A stretch of DNA of 33,128 bases from an uncultured Eubacterium sp. (lineage in GTDB: Bacteria; Bacillota; Clostridia; Lachnospirales; Lachnospiraceae): contig CAJTMV010000044.1 of NCBI GenBank assembly GCA_910577225.1, forward strand, positions 1 to 33,128, written 5' to 3'. The notes below the pieces were generated by a model. It saw only the letters and a list, made by a program, of their open reading frames with translations. It searched no databases and was not told the origin of the DNA. This document shows positions 8,649 to 17,877 of the stretch, in pieces; the first letter of the stretch is position 1, and the number at the start of each line of letters is the position of its first letter. Made by a program: the position numbers and the translations under genes.

Positions 8649-9409
8649 TGCTGGACCAGGAACATGCAGTAGAAGTTCATAACGTCAGAAAAAAATTTAA
8701 AGTTTACTTTGACAAAGGCAGAACACTCAAGGAGAGAATCCTTCATGCGGAACGCAACAGATATGAAGAGCGGGAAGTATTAAAAGGGATCAGTTTTCAG
8801 GTAAAAAAAGGCGAAGCAGTCGGTCTGATCGGACAAAACGGATGTGGAAAAAGTACGACACTAAAACTTTTGACACGTATTATATATCCGGATTCCGGAA
8901 CGATTGCGTTAAAAGGCAGGGTATCCAGTCTTTTGGAACTGGGTGCAGGATTCCATCCGGATATGAGCGGACGTGAGAATGTATATATTAACGCATCGAT
9001 TTTTGGACTAAAAAAGAAAGAAATCGATCGTAGGCTTAATGAGATCATAGAGTTTTCCGAACTTGGCGATTATATAGACAATCCGATACGGACATATTCC
9101 TCCGGAATGTATATGAGACTTGCTTTTTCCGTTGCCATCAATGTAAACGCGGACATTCTTCTGATCGATGAGATTTTAGCGGTAGGAGATGTTAATTTTC
9201 AGTCCAAATGTTTTCAAAAACTTATGGAAATAAAAAAGAAGGGAACAACGATCGTGCTTGTATCGCATTCGATGGATCAGGTCGAACGAATTTGCGAGAG
9301 AAGTATCTGGCTGCAGGAAGGGCTTATTCAAATGGATGGAACGCCGCAGGAGGTGCATAGCCAGTATCTTGCATTTATGAGCAGAGAGTTGGAAAGAAGC
9401 CAAAAATGA
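8648..9409 (+). CDS. Polysaccharide ABC exporter, ATPase subunit (Wzt/TagH type)
   Basis: This 253-aa nucleotide-binding subunit has Walker A GQNGCGKST near residue 61, a GRVSSLLELGAGFHPDMSGREN block diagnostic for polysaccharide exporters, the ABC signature YSSGMYMRLAFS near residue 150, Walker B ILLIDEILAVGD near 170, and a switch His in SHSMDQ. It ends right after the NBD and lacks the C-terminal carbohydrate-binding domain of chain-capping Wzt proteins, so export should not depend on a terminal cap recognised by this subunit. A strong GGAGG site precedes ATG 8648. Confidence 0.95.
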   Translation: MLDQEHAVEVHNVRKKFKVYFDKGRTLKERILHAERNRYEEREVLKGISFQVKKGEAVGLIGQNGCGKSTTLKLLTRIIYPDSGTIALKGRVSSLLELGAGFHPDMSGRENVYINASIFGLKKKEIDRRLNEIIEFSELGDYIDNPIRTYSSGMYMRLAFSVAINVNADILLIDEILAVGDVNFQSKCFQKLMEIKKKGTTIVLVSHSMDQVERICERSIWLQEGLIQMDGTPQEVHSQYLAFMSRELERSQK

Positions 9410-11097
9410 TCATACCAATCGTCTTTACATTAGATCCGGTTTATGAAAATCTTTCCCAGACATGGGTGTTTTATAAAGCGCTGACGCTTATAAAAAAGAA
9501 TGGCGGAGCAGTAATTACACAGGAACAGTATGTTTCGCAGATAGAAAAACAGAAAAATATTTTACCTCAGTTTTTTCAAAAAGATGTAGCCGAAATGTTT
9601 GAATACGAGACGTTTGGCGCATATGAAATGCAAAAGCTGAATCTGATATGCATACCGTCTCAGATCGAAGACAGATATATACAAAAGCATGGTACACAGT
9701 CTGATGCATATATGGCTTCACTCAAAGAGTCGTGGCCGGAGCTGGAAGAGTATCTGTATGAAAAACTTACGGCGTATATGAAAAAGGCAGGTGAAAAGCC
9801 AGAGGCATTTACCTGTCTGACGTATTTGAAGTTCGTTCAAAATGTGGCGGACCGCCTTGGCGTACCTGTGATATATTATGAATGGGGACCGTTTCGGTAT
9901 TCGGCGTACAGGAATACCGCATATTTTGATATCGACGCGCAGTACAAAAAAATAAGTGAGAAATATGAGGAATTTGTAAATCAGGGATATGCACAACAGG
10001 TACCGGTTCTAAGCCGGAAGGAAATTCTGGCGCTGTTTTTAAAACAGGATAAATTAGAGTATCTTGACCGTATGGAGCATACGGCTGAAAAATACGAAGC
10101 GGGCGTTGCAGGTGGATACGGTTCATTGACCGAGGCAAGTGCCTATACTTATACAAATATTATAGAAATGTATAATCATGCGAAGCAGTTATTTTCGGAT
10201 GAAAAGATTGCGGTGCGCTATCATCCGGGTGATCCGGTGCATATGCGCGTAGATGCCAGAAATGAACTGCAGGGAGATCTGGTATCGTTTATTCTGGAAT
10301 GTAAAAGAATTATCTGCATTGCCTCAAACGTTGGTTTTGAAGCGATGATGTATGGAAAAAAAGTATATGACAGCGGCAGTATTCGTTATCAGGGAATTAC
10401 CAATGCACGTATCAAAGATCTGGAAGAAAAAGAAGCAGATCTGAATATTTTGAACTTTATCGTATTTGTGATACTCGTACCGTTTGAATTTTTAAATAGC
10501 GTTTCCTATATCAGATACCGGCTGAAAAATCCATCTTTAAAAGATATTTATCTGTATCATTTTCAGTATTATATGAACTGCTGGGGGATTCAGCCGGATG
10601 GCGGTAAGGAAAGTATCTTTTCTCTAATTATGCAGGCAAGAGAAAAAGGAATTACAAAGAATGCGCCACATGCGTTTCACAAACATATGGCGGATACAGA
10701 CGGGGATCTTCGTGTGCAGCAATATAAAAATCAGTGTGATTTTATGACGCAAAAAGCGCTGCAGGCAGAGGCAGAAAAAGAACAATACAAGAGTCAGAGT
10801 CAGCAGCTGCAGCAGGCGACAGAACAGCATATCAGCCAGATACAAGAACTGGAACAGCAGGTGAAGCAGTTAACCGAAAAACAGCTGCAGCTGGAGACAG
10901 AAAAACAGAATCTGGATACCGAAAAACGTCAGCTGAGCGCAGATCAGCAACAGCTGGAGTGCAGCAGACAACAGTTACAAATAGAAAAAGACAAATTAGA
11001 AAAACAGTTAACTATCGTCATGCATTCTTTTTCCATGAGGATTACAAAACCTCTTAGAAAACTGAATCAATACATGCATTTTAAACACAGACGATAA
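9406..11097 (+). CDS. Capsule-type GT-B-like protein with long C-terminal coiled coil
   Basis: This is a 563-aa soluble protein. Residues 1 to about 370 look like a GT-B fold of the capsule synthesis (KpsS/KpsC-like) kind: a RYHPGDP segment followed by ICIASNVGFEAMMYGKKVYDSG, which resembles the 'surveillance' Ser-x-Gly-Glu region that binds the donor phosphate. Residues about 435-540 are a Gln/Glu/Leu/Lys-rich coiled coil of roughly 100 residues. The protein ends in HSFSMRITKPLRKL, a basic amphipathic tail seen at the end of many chain-building transferases. It overlaps the exporter ATPase gene by ATGA. A coiled coil beside an ABC exporter recalls the length-ruler arrangement of WbdD, but no kinase or methyltransferase motif is present, so that role is speculative. 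Confidence 0.65.
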   Translation: MIIPIVFTLDPVYENLSQTWVFYKALTLIKKNGGAVITQEQYVSQIEKQKNILPQFFQKDVAEMFEYETFGAYEMQKLNLICIPSQIEDRYIQKHGTQSDAYMASLKESWPELEEYLYEKLTAYMKKAGEKPEAFTCLTYLKFVQNVADRLGVPVIYYEWGPFRYSAYRNTAYFDIDAQYKKISEKYEEFVNQGYAQQVPVLSRKEILALFLKQDKLEYLDRMEHTAEKYEAGVAGGYGSLTEASAYTYTNIIEMYNHAKQLFSDEKIAVRYHPGDPVHMRVDARNELQGDLVSFILECKRIICIASNVGFEAMMYGKKVYDSGSIRYQGITNARIKDLEEKEADLNILNFIVFVILVPFEFLNSVSYIRYRLKNPSLKDIYLYHFQYYMNCWGIQPDGGKESIFSLIMQAREKGITKNAPHAFHKHMADTDGDLRVQQYKNQCDFMTQKALQAEAEKEQYKSQSQQLQQATEQHISQIQELEQQVKQLTEKQLQLETEKQNLDTEKRQLSADQQQLECSRQQLQIEKDKLEKQLTIVMHSFSMRITKPLRKLNQYMHFKHRR

Positions 11098-11127
11098 ATA
11101 CGCGGTGTGTCCAAGGAGAAAATTTAA

Positions 11128-13464
11128 ATGGAAAACAGGAACGTGGATATTATTATTCCCATATATAATGCGTATGAAGATTTGCAAAAATGTATCGCCA
11201 GTATACAAAAATGGACGGATATGCAAACCTGCAGGATGATTCTGATTAATGACTGCAGTACGGATGAACGAATGTATCCCTATCTCGAGCAGTTAAAAAA
11301 TGAACAATGTATAGTGATTCATAATGATAAAAATCAGGGATTTTCTGCAAATATAAATATCGGAATCGCACAATCTAACGATCGGGATGTAATACTTTTA
11401 AATTCAGACACGGTTGTTACAAAAAACTGGGTTGAAAAACTAAAAAGCTGCGCCTGTCTGGATCCATGGACAGCTACCGTAACGCCGTTATCCAATAATG
11501 CGACATTGTGCTCGGTGCCATATTTCGGCAAAGAAAACAAGCTGCCGGATGGATATACACTGGATGAATACGCAGAGCTGATTGAAAGAATCAGTCTGAA
11601 ACGATATCCGCAGATTCCGGTTGCAAATGGGTTTTGCATGTATGTCAAACGGGAGATTATTTCACTCATAGGCGTTTTTGATGCACAGACATTTGAAAAG
11701 GGGTATGGAGAAGAAAATGATTTCTGCTATCGGGCAATTGAGGCAGGATACCATCATGTGATGTGCGACGATACGTTTATACTGCATACGGGCACCAGTT
11801 CTTTTGCTGACGGGCAGAAAAGAAAATATATGCTGGAACATGAAAAGATTCTGGACAGACGGTATCCGTATCTGATGCAGGACGTCCGGGTCCATTGCAG
11901 AGATATTCCGACTGCAATCATTTCCCAAAATGTCAGATTGCGGACAAGACTGGATCGCTATAAAAAACGAAAAACAATTTTATATCTGCTGCAGTCGGAT
12001 TTTCGGGAAGATGCCCCTGACCATATTGGAGGCATCCAGATGCATGTCAAAGATTTAACGCATGAGCTAAGAAAAGATTACAATGTAGTCGTTTTAGCCA
12101 GAAACCGGAAGAACCTGAACGTTACTTTTTACGCGGAGAAAAAAGAGCTGTATTTTCGGTTTTATATTGGGGACAGACCACGGTACGAAATTTTCCGATC
12201 CGTCGCGTTTGCACAGTTGTATGGCAGGATTTTAGATGTGTTTACACCAGATCTTGTACATATTCACCATGTAATGGGACTGACGCTGGAACTTTATTAT
12301 GAAGCGGACAAAAGAAAAATACCAGTGTATACGACGCTGCATGATTATTATTTTGTATGTCCGAATATTACGCTGCTGAACGAAAAAGATCAGCTGTGTA
12401 CAGGTAAACCATGCGCGCATTGCACAAAGTGTCTGCGAAAGCAAAAAGAGATCGATGAATCTTTAGATTACAGGAATATCTGGCTAAAGCAGCATGAACA
12501 GGTACTTTTGATGACAAAAACTATTTTTGTACCATCGCAAAGTACCAAACAAATCGTTTTAAAAGTGTATCCGGATCTGAGAGATAAGATTGTCATACAA
12601 GAACATGGAACAGAACAGGGAAAGCGAAAAAAGAAATCTTCCAAAATATCAGAAAAAGCGTCTTCCAGGAAGTTTCACGTTGCGTTTTTAGGAGCCATTA
12701 ACGCGGCAAAGGGGTTCCAGCTCGTTACGGACCTCATCCGCAAAAAGGATAAAAATATTGAATGGTATTTGTTTGGGTATTTTGAAAAAGAGATGCCGGA
12801 CCTGGAAAAAAAGCAGAATTTTCATAATATGGGACCTTATCAGAGAGAAGATCTGCCGGAATTTATGCAAAAATATAGCATCGATCTGATCTGTATTCTT
12901 CCGAAATGTCCCGAAACTTTCTGCTATACATTGTCGGAGGCGATTGCGTCCAGGGTACCGGTACTTGTGACAGACGTCGGTGCGCTGGGAGAAAGATGCA
13001 GACAGATGAATTGCGGATGGATAGTGCCTGACAGCGCAGATAAAGAGGAAGTATACAAACAGATTGTAGCTTTGAAAGAACATCGGGAAATATATCGTCA
13101 AAAGCTGCAGCAGGTGAAACAGATACCTATAAAAACAAGATACGAAATGTGTCAGGACTATTTGAAAAGTTATCAAATCGGAAAGATCGAAGGAAAAAAG
13201 TTTTATGGAAGACAGACGCAGACAGAGAATGAATGGCTGATGGAAGGTTATTTTTTACAAAGCGAAGATCAAAAGGACGATCTGAACATGCAAAACAGAC
13301 TTGCCAGTGCAGAACAGCAGCTGTATGAAATTACACATTCATTTTCGTACCGTGCAATCTTAAAACTGGCGGTGATTCCGGTTCCGGTCAGACAGCGTAT
13401 CAAAGCGTTATTACTTCGCGTATACAGAATATTCGAAAATCAGGAAAGAAAAATCAGGAGATGA
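11128..13464 (+). CDS. Bifunctional glycosyltransferase: GT2 fused to GT4
   Basis: This 778-aa protein has two catalytic modules. Residues 1 to about 270 are a GT2 domain (IIIPIYNAYEDLQKCI, INDCSTD near 37, LLNSDTVV near 89, and GYGEENDFCYRA as the acceptor block). Residues about 279-660 are a GT4 domain starting at TILYLLQSDF with a GGIQMHVKDL loop, THHDYYFVCP-like cysteine cluster (TLHDYYFVCPN, CAHCTKC), AFLGAINAAKG and the E-x7-E of PETFCYTLSEAIA near 593. A short coil and an amphipathic tail (ITHSFSYRAILKLAVIP) close it, like the preceding gene. Fusion implies two consecutive linkages made by one polypeptide, perhaps a repeating disaccharide. AAGGAGA precedes ATG 11128. Confidence 0.92.
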   Translation: MENRNVDIIIPIYNAYEDLQKCIASIQKWTDMQTCRMILINDCSTDERMYPYLEQLKNEQCIVIHNDKNQGFSANINIGIAQSNDRDVILLNSDTVVTKNWVEKLKSCACLDPWTATVTPLSNNATLCSVPYFGKENKLPDGYTLDEYAELIERISLKRYPQIPVANGFCMYVKREIISLIGVFDAQTFEKGYGEENDFCYRAIEAGYHHVMCDDTFILHTGTSSFADGQKRKYMLEHEKILDRRYPYLMQDVRVHCRDIPTAIISQNVRLRTRLDRYKKRKTILYLLQSDFREDAPDHIGGIQMHVKDLTHELRKDYNVVVLARNRKNLNVTFYAEKKELYFRFYIGDRPRYEIFRSVAFAQLYGRILDVFTPDLVHIHHVMGLTLELYYEADKRKIPVYTTLHDYYFVCPNITLLNEKDQLCTGKPCAHCTKCLRKQKEIDESLDYRNIWLKQHEQVLLMTKTIFVPSQSTKQIVLKVYPDLRDKIVIQEHGTEQGKRKKKSSKISEKASSRKFHVAFLGAINAAKGFQLVTDLIRKKDKNIEWYLFGYFEKEMPDLEKKQNFHNMGPYQREDLPEFMQKYSIDLICILPKCPETFCYTLSEAIASRVPVLVTDVGALGERCRQMNCGWIVPDSADKEEVYKQIVALKEHREIYRQKLQQVKQIPIKTRYEMCQDYLKSYQIGKIEGKKFYGRQTQTENEWLMEGYFLQSEDQKDDLNMQNRLASAEQQLYEITHSFSYRAILKLAVIPVPVRQRIKALLLRVYRIFENQERKIRR

Positions 13465-14420
13465 AAAGACAGATGGATAAAATTGCGGTACTTATTCCCT
13501 GTTATAACGAAGAGAAGACCATTCAAAAAGTGATTACAGATTTTAAAAACGCATTGCCGGAGGCTGTCATTTATGTCTATGATAATAATTCTACGGATCG
13601 TACAGGCGAGATGGCAAAGGAGGCGGGAGCGGTTGTACGTCGGGAATATCAGCAGGGGAAAGGAAACGTTATGCGCAGAATGTTTGCAGAAATTCATGCA
13701 CAGTGTTATATCATGGTAGATGGCGACGATACGTATCCTGCTGAAAGCGCAGGGCAGATGACAGACATGATATTAAATCAAAAGGCAGATATGGTAGTCG
13801 GCGACCGGCTTTCTTCGACTTATTTTGAAGAAAATAAAAGACATTTTCATAATTTCGGCAATAGCATGGTACGTAAAAGTATTAATTTTCTTTTCAAAAG
13901 CGATATGAAAGATATTATGACCGGTTACAGAGCGTTTAGTTACCGTTTTGTCAAAACGTTTCCGGTATTGTCTCAGGGATTTGAAATAGAAACAGAAATG
14001 AGCATACATGCGATTGATAAAAATATGTACATGGAAAACATGATCTGCAATTACAGAGACAGGCCGGAAGGCAGCGAATCCAAACTAAATACTTATCTGG
14101 ATGGTATGAAAGTGCTGCTGACAATTTTAAGACTGTTTCGCACATACCGGCCGATGAAATTTTTCACGATGATTTCTGCGCTGCTGGCTTTCCTTTCTGC
14201 GTTGTTTTTTATACCAGTATTAAAAATATATGTAGAAACAGGACTTGTTCCAAACTTTCCTACGTTAATTGTATGTGGATTTGTAATGATCGCTTCGTTG
14301 TATGCATTATTTTCCGGTATTGTATTACAGACAATTTATCAGAAGAACCGGCAGGATTTTGAAATAGAGTTATATCATGTGACAAAAGAGTATAACGAGG
14401 CACTGCGGGCTGGCAGATAA
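13461..14420 (+). CDS. DPM1/GtrB-like GT2 with two C-terminal TM helices
   Basis: This 319-aa protein begins with IAVLIPCYNEEKTI and has YDNNSTD, the DGDDTYP metal-binding motif near residue 87, and MTGYRAF, all typical of polyprenyl-phosphate hexose synthases. Two hydrophobic helices follow at about 229-252 and 262-290. The family transfers a sugar from UDP or GDP to undecaprenyl phosphate, making a lipid donor that GT-C enzymes use outside the membrane; two such GT-C genes follow directly. Start choice is open: ATG 13461 overlaps the upstream stop (ATGA), but the AGGAG at 13456-13460 fits ATG 13473 (residue 5) better. Confidence 0.88.
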   Translation: MKRQMDKIAVLIPCYNEEKTIQKVITDFKNALPEAVIYVYDNNSTDRTGEMAKEAGAVVRREYQQGKGNVMRRMFAEIHAQCYIMVDGDDTYPAESAGQMTDMILNQKADMVVGDRLSSTYFEENKRHFHNFGNSMVRKSINFLFKSDMKDIMTGYRAFSYRFVKTFPVLSQGFEIETEMSIHAIDKNMYMENMICNYRDRPEGSESKLNTYLDGMKVLLTILRLFRTYRPMKFFTMISALLAFLSALFFIPVLKIYVETGLVPNFPTLIVCGFVMIASLYALFSGIVLQTIYQKNRQDFEIELYHVTKEYNEALRAGR

Positions 14421-14444
14421 AAGAAGCGAAAAGAAGGGAAAATC

Positions 14445-16277
14445 ATGGAGCAAAACAAAAAGCAGAAGAAATGGAAATCGTGGATACTGGCGTTGCTTTC
14501 GTCGATCGCATTGATTTACTATTTTCAGGTCAGTACAGGAAATTTTGCGGGAATTGTGTTCCTGTTTGCGTTGTTTTATTTCTATTCGCATATGGAAATG
14601 GTTACAGAAGCAAGAGCAAAAATCTGCGCCTTTGCAGGAGGAGCGGTCTGCAGTATGGCGCTGGTTTTTGGCAAAGTCGGGAGAAGTAGTGAAAGTATTC
14701 TGGATGCGCTCAGCCGGTTTTCAGACAGTGTGATAAAAGATGAACATACGGCGGATGTTGCCCTGAATGGATACTATACTGTTAAAAATTTGCTGGTACT
14801 GTTTGTTACGTTTGTGGGACTTGGCATCGTCTGCTATCATCTGCTGTTAAAGACAGCCTTCCTGTTAAGGCATGTGAATATAACAATGCAGGAAAGGCAG
14901 GAGAAAAGAAACGGAAAAATATTTTTACTTTCTTTTTGTTCGATTCTGATATGCTGGATGCCCTGTTTTTTGTTAAATTTTCCAGGCGTGTTAACGTATG
15001 ATTCGATCAACCAGATTTCGCAGATAGAAGGCAGCATACCGTTAAACAATCATCATCCGCCCATTCATACGGCAATGATTGCGCTGTTTTATAATGCCGG
15101 CAGATTCTTTTTTCATTCTTCGCAAATAGGAACGGCGTTCTGTTCCATGGCGCAGATGATTTTGCTGGCGCTGATCTACTCCGAACTGATTGTACTGATT
15201 TATCGCAGCGGTTTTCATAAGATCTGCAGCGGACTGGTTTGGGCTTATTTTGCATTACTTCCTTTACATGCTGTTTATGCAGTGACGATGTGGAAGGACA
15301 TTTTATCTGCAGCGTCTGTGCTGTGGTTTTCCATGACAGTTTACAAAATGTTTGTATGGAAAGAAGCCGGTTCTTTGGTCCTGATACAATATGTGGTCAG
15401 TGGTACGATGCTTGCGCTGTTTCGCAGTAATGGAAGTATTGTTTTCATACTTTGTATTCCATATTTTATTTTTCTGTGCCGGAAAAAAATGCGGAATGTT
15501 ATTTTTCTCATTTTGCCAGTGTTTTGTTTTCTGATTGTAAAAGGCCCTGTATACGATTTTTTTCATGTGCAAAAGACAACGGATATTGTAGAGCGTATAT
15601 CGATTCCGATGCAGCATATTGCGAGAGTGGTTGTGAACTGTGAACAGGAACTGGAAGCAGACGAAACAGAGCTGATCGAACAGGCTGCTTCCCTGGAAGA
15701 TATCAAACGGACATACAACTGTCGTTTTTCGGATCCGATCAAAAATCTGATGTGGAAAAATGGAAGTTCTGTTGTGATCGAAGAACAGAAGTGGGAATAC
15801 CTTATGCTCTGGTTCAGACTGGGGCTGAAGCATCCGGTACAGTTTCTGCTGGCGCAAATCGATGCAACGGTTGGTTACTGGTATCCGGATGTGCAGTATC
15901 CGACGCTGTTTTATGGCGTTTATCCAAACGATTTCGGCATTTATACATCCATAAACCAGGAAGGAAAGATATGGAAAAATGCACAGCAGTGGAATGAGCT
16001 GTATCGGACGATACCTGTTCTTGGGAATTTTTATAGTATCGGGACCGTTTTTTTGCTTATGGCGTTATCCATTCTTAAATTTATATATGAAAAGCAGTGG
16101 AATCGAATCGCGGTTGTACTTCCCGCGTTTATGAGCTGGTTTACAATTATGATTGCAACGCCGCTGCATGCGGAAATGCGATATGTATACGGCATGATGG
16201 TTACGATTCCGCTGATCCTTGTTACCGTTCTTTTACCAAAAAAAAATCAGCAGAAAAGGAGACAGCAGGCAGATTGA
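14445..16277 (+). CDS. DUF6020-like multi-membrane protein, probable GT-C glycosyltransferase
   Basis: This 610-aa, very hydrophobic protein has roughly a dozen TM segments. It carries the block NFPGVLTYDSINQISQIEG and NNHHPPIHT at about residues 182-210, which I associate with DUF6020 membrane proteins found in surface-glycan clusters. An acidic residue in the first large extracytoplasmic loop (TYDS) is where GT-C enzymes keep their catalytic Asp. The expected role is to transfer a sugar from a polyprenyl-phosphate donor to the exported glycan. ATG 14445 lies behind AAGAAGGGAA, 24 bases after the DPM1-like gene. Activity is inferred from family and neighbourhood only. Confidence 0.75.
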   Translation: MEQNKKQKKWKSWILALLSSIALIYYFQVSTGNFAGIVFLFALFYFYSHMEMVTEARAKICAFAGGAVCSMALVFGKVGRSSESILDALSRFSDSVIKDEHTADVALNGYYTVKNLLVLFVTFVGLGIVCYHLLLKTAFLLRHVNITMQERQEKRNGKIFLLSFCSILICWMPCFLLNFPGVLTYDSINQISQIEGSIPLNNHHPPIHTAMIALFYNAGRFFFHSSQIGTAFCSMAQMILLALIYSELIVLIYRSGFHKICSGLVWAYFALLPLHAVYAVTMWKDILSAASVLWFSMTVYKMFVWKEAGSLVLIQYVVSGTMLALFRSNGSIVFILCIPYFIFLCRKKMRNVIFLILPVFCFLIVKGPVYDFFHVQKTTDIVERISIPMQHIARVVVNCEQELEADETELIEQAASLEDIKRTYNCRFSDPIKNLMWKNGSSVVIEEQKWEYLMLWFRLGLKHPVQFLLAQIDATVGYWYPDVQYPTLFYGVYPNDFGIYTSINQEGKIWKNAQQWNELYRTIPVLGNFYSIGTVFLLMALSILKFIYEKQWNRIAVVLPAFMSWFTIMIATPLHAEMRYVYGMMVTIPLILVTVLLPKKNQQKRRQQAD

Positions 16278-17857
16278 GAGAATGTATATATAAGAATAAG
16301 TGGAAAATGATTCTGGTCTGTTCTATGATGATCGGAATTGTGTTAAGGATTGTCGTTTCATTTCGTCATTTTACACATTATGACGATGTCGGGCTGCTTG
16401 CAACACTGCTGCAGCTGGGAGATCAGTTTCGCGACAGACTGGGATACCGGGCAATCGGCTGGACCTATGCCCCGCTGCAGGTCGGAATCATATCGGCTTT
16501 GATTCAGCGGCAGTTTCATTATGAAACAAATTTAATACTGGGACGTTTGCCATCCTTGCTATTTTCGATATGCAATCTGTTTTTGGCTGTTCGTCTCGGA
16601 ACCAGGATCAGTAAAGATAAAAAAGCGGGATATGTGCAGATGTCTGTGCTGATTCTGCTGGCGTTATCCTGGGAAAATCTGATCTATGGGGCACAGGCAG
16701 AGCCATATGCAATTGGAGTTACGGCAATGTTTCTGCTTACGATTGCGTGTATGAAGATTATTGAAAAGCGCGATTTTCATCTGGTATTCATATCGGTACT
16801 GGGCGCAGTCGTATGTTATGCGTCTTATCAGATGTATGCGTATTGTTTTTGCTTTTTTATATCTTTGTATGCATTTGGAATTTTGTGGCGCAACAAAGTA
16901 TTTTTCATAAAAAGCATCCTTGCAAGTGTGATGTCGCTGATTTTATGTCTGCCTACCCTGAAACAGTTTTTTTTGTATGGATTGTTGGAAAAAGGAGTGA
17001 ATCCATGGAATATGGGGATATTCCGGCAATATGTATATTCTCTGGAGGGAGTTTCGAATCCGGTTTTGTATACGATTTTGTTTTTTATAAAAAATACGAT
17101 TCGGTGGTTTCGAAGTTTTTTTGTCTATAAAGAAGGCAATGTCGTTGTACATGTGATCGTAATTCTGCTGATAGCGACAGTATTGTATGGATATTATGTT
17201 CTTCATAAAGAAAACAGATATCTGGCGGTATATGTGGATTTATGTCTGGTTCTGACATTTGGAATGATGATCACTGGAAAATTAACTTTCAGTCCAAGCA
17301 GACATACGATGATTCTGATTCCACTTGTTTTGCTGCTGACGGGTACCGCCATATCGCACTGGATGGTTCCGGGCGTCAGGGAAGGAAAGATCTGTTGCAG
17401 CGTATGGGGTGTCTGTCTGTGCATGGTCGTTTTTATTTTTAGTATAGGTTTCAAAAACGAATACACAGGACGTGTCAATCGTATATCTGAATTGCTGATC
17501 CATAATCAGATAGAAACTTATGATCCGGGTCTCATTTGTTTTTATGGAAATACGCTGGATCTGGATCTGATTCAGGCAGACGGGTATACAAAAATTTTAA
17601 ACGGCGGGGTATTGCCGCAGTGTATACAGAAAAAAGGCCAGAGTATAAAAGAAGGCGATGTCGTAATTTTTTTCAGCCGCACAAGAGAAATTCGGGAGGA
17701 TGATCTGAATTTGATCGCAGAGTCTTTAAACGGTTATCATTTAAAACTGACAGACCAGCGATGCATAGGAAGTAATGTAGAGGTTGAGTATGCAGCAAAT
17801 GTTTTTCAAAATGACAGAAACGGCTATTTTTATTATTTGTACGAAGTGGTGTCGTAA
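16274..17857 (+). CDS. GT-C/ArnT-like membrane glycosyltransferase (TTG start proposed)
   Basis: This is a hydrophobic protein of about 527 aa with 10 or more TM helices. After TM1 it has HFTHYDDVGLLATL, an acidic pair in the first outer loop as in GT39/GT83 (ArnT, PMT) enzymes, and a final hydrophilic domain of about 110 residues. The frame is open back to 16097 inside the preceding gene. I place the start at TTG 16274, which overlaps the previous TGA (TTGA) with AAAGGAG about 12 bases upstream; ATG 16307 (516 aa) is the alternative. It probably consumes the polyprenyl-phosphate sugar made by the DPM1-like GT2. Confidence 0.78.
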   Translation: MRECIYKNKWKMILVCSMMIGIVLRIVVSFRHFTHYDDVGLLATLLQLGDQFRDRLGYRAIGWTYAPLQVGIISALIQRQFHYETNLILGRLPSLLFSICNLFLAVRLGTRISKDKKAGYVQMSVLILLALSWENLIYGAQAEPYAIGVTAMFLLTIACMKIIEKRDFHLVFISVLGAVVCYASYQMYAYCFCFFISLYAFGILWRNKVFFIKSILASVMSLILCLPTLKQFFLYGLLEKGVNPWNMGIFRQYVYSLEGVSNPVLYTILFFIKNTIRWFRSFFVYKEGNVVVHVIVILLIATVLYGYYVLHKENRYLAVYVDLCLVLTFGMMITGKLTFSPSRHTMILIPLVLLLTGTAISHWMVPGVREGKICCSVWGVCLCMVVFIFSIGFKNEYTGRVNRISELLIHNQIETYDPGLICFYGNTLDLDLIQADGYTKILNGGVLPQCIQKKGQSIKEGDVVIFFSRTREIREDDLNLIAESLNGYHLKLTDQRCIGSNVEVEYAANVFQNDRNGYFYYLYEVVS

Positions 17858-17877
17858 GCAGAAAAAGGAGAAGCGTT

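Noticed and set aside
15303..15857. Minus-strand open frame of 184 codons
   Set aside because: It lies fully inside the DUF6020-like membrane gene, has no ribosome site and gives a Phe/His/Lys-rich translation typical of an antisense shadow.
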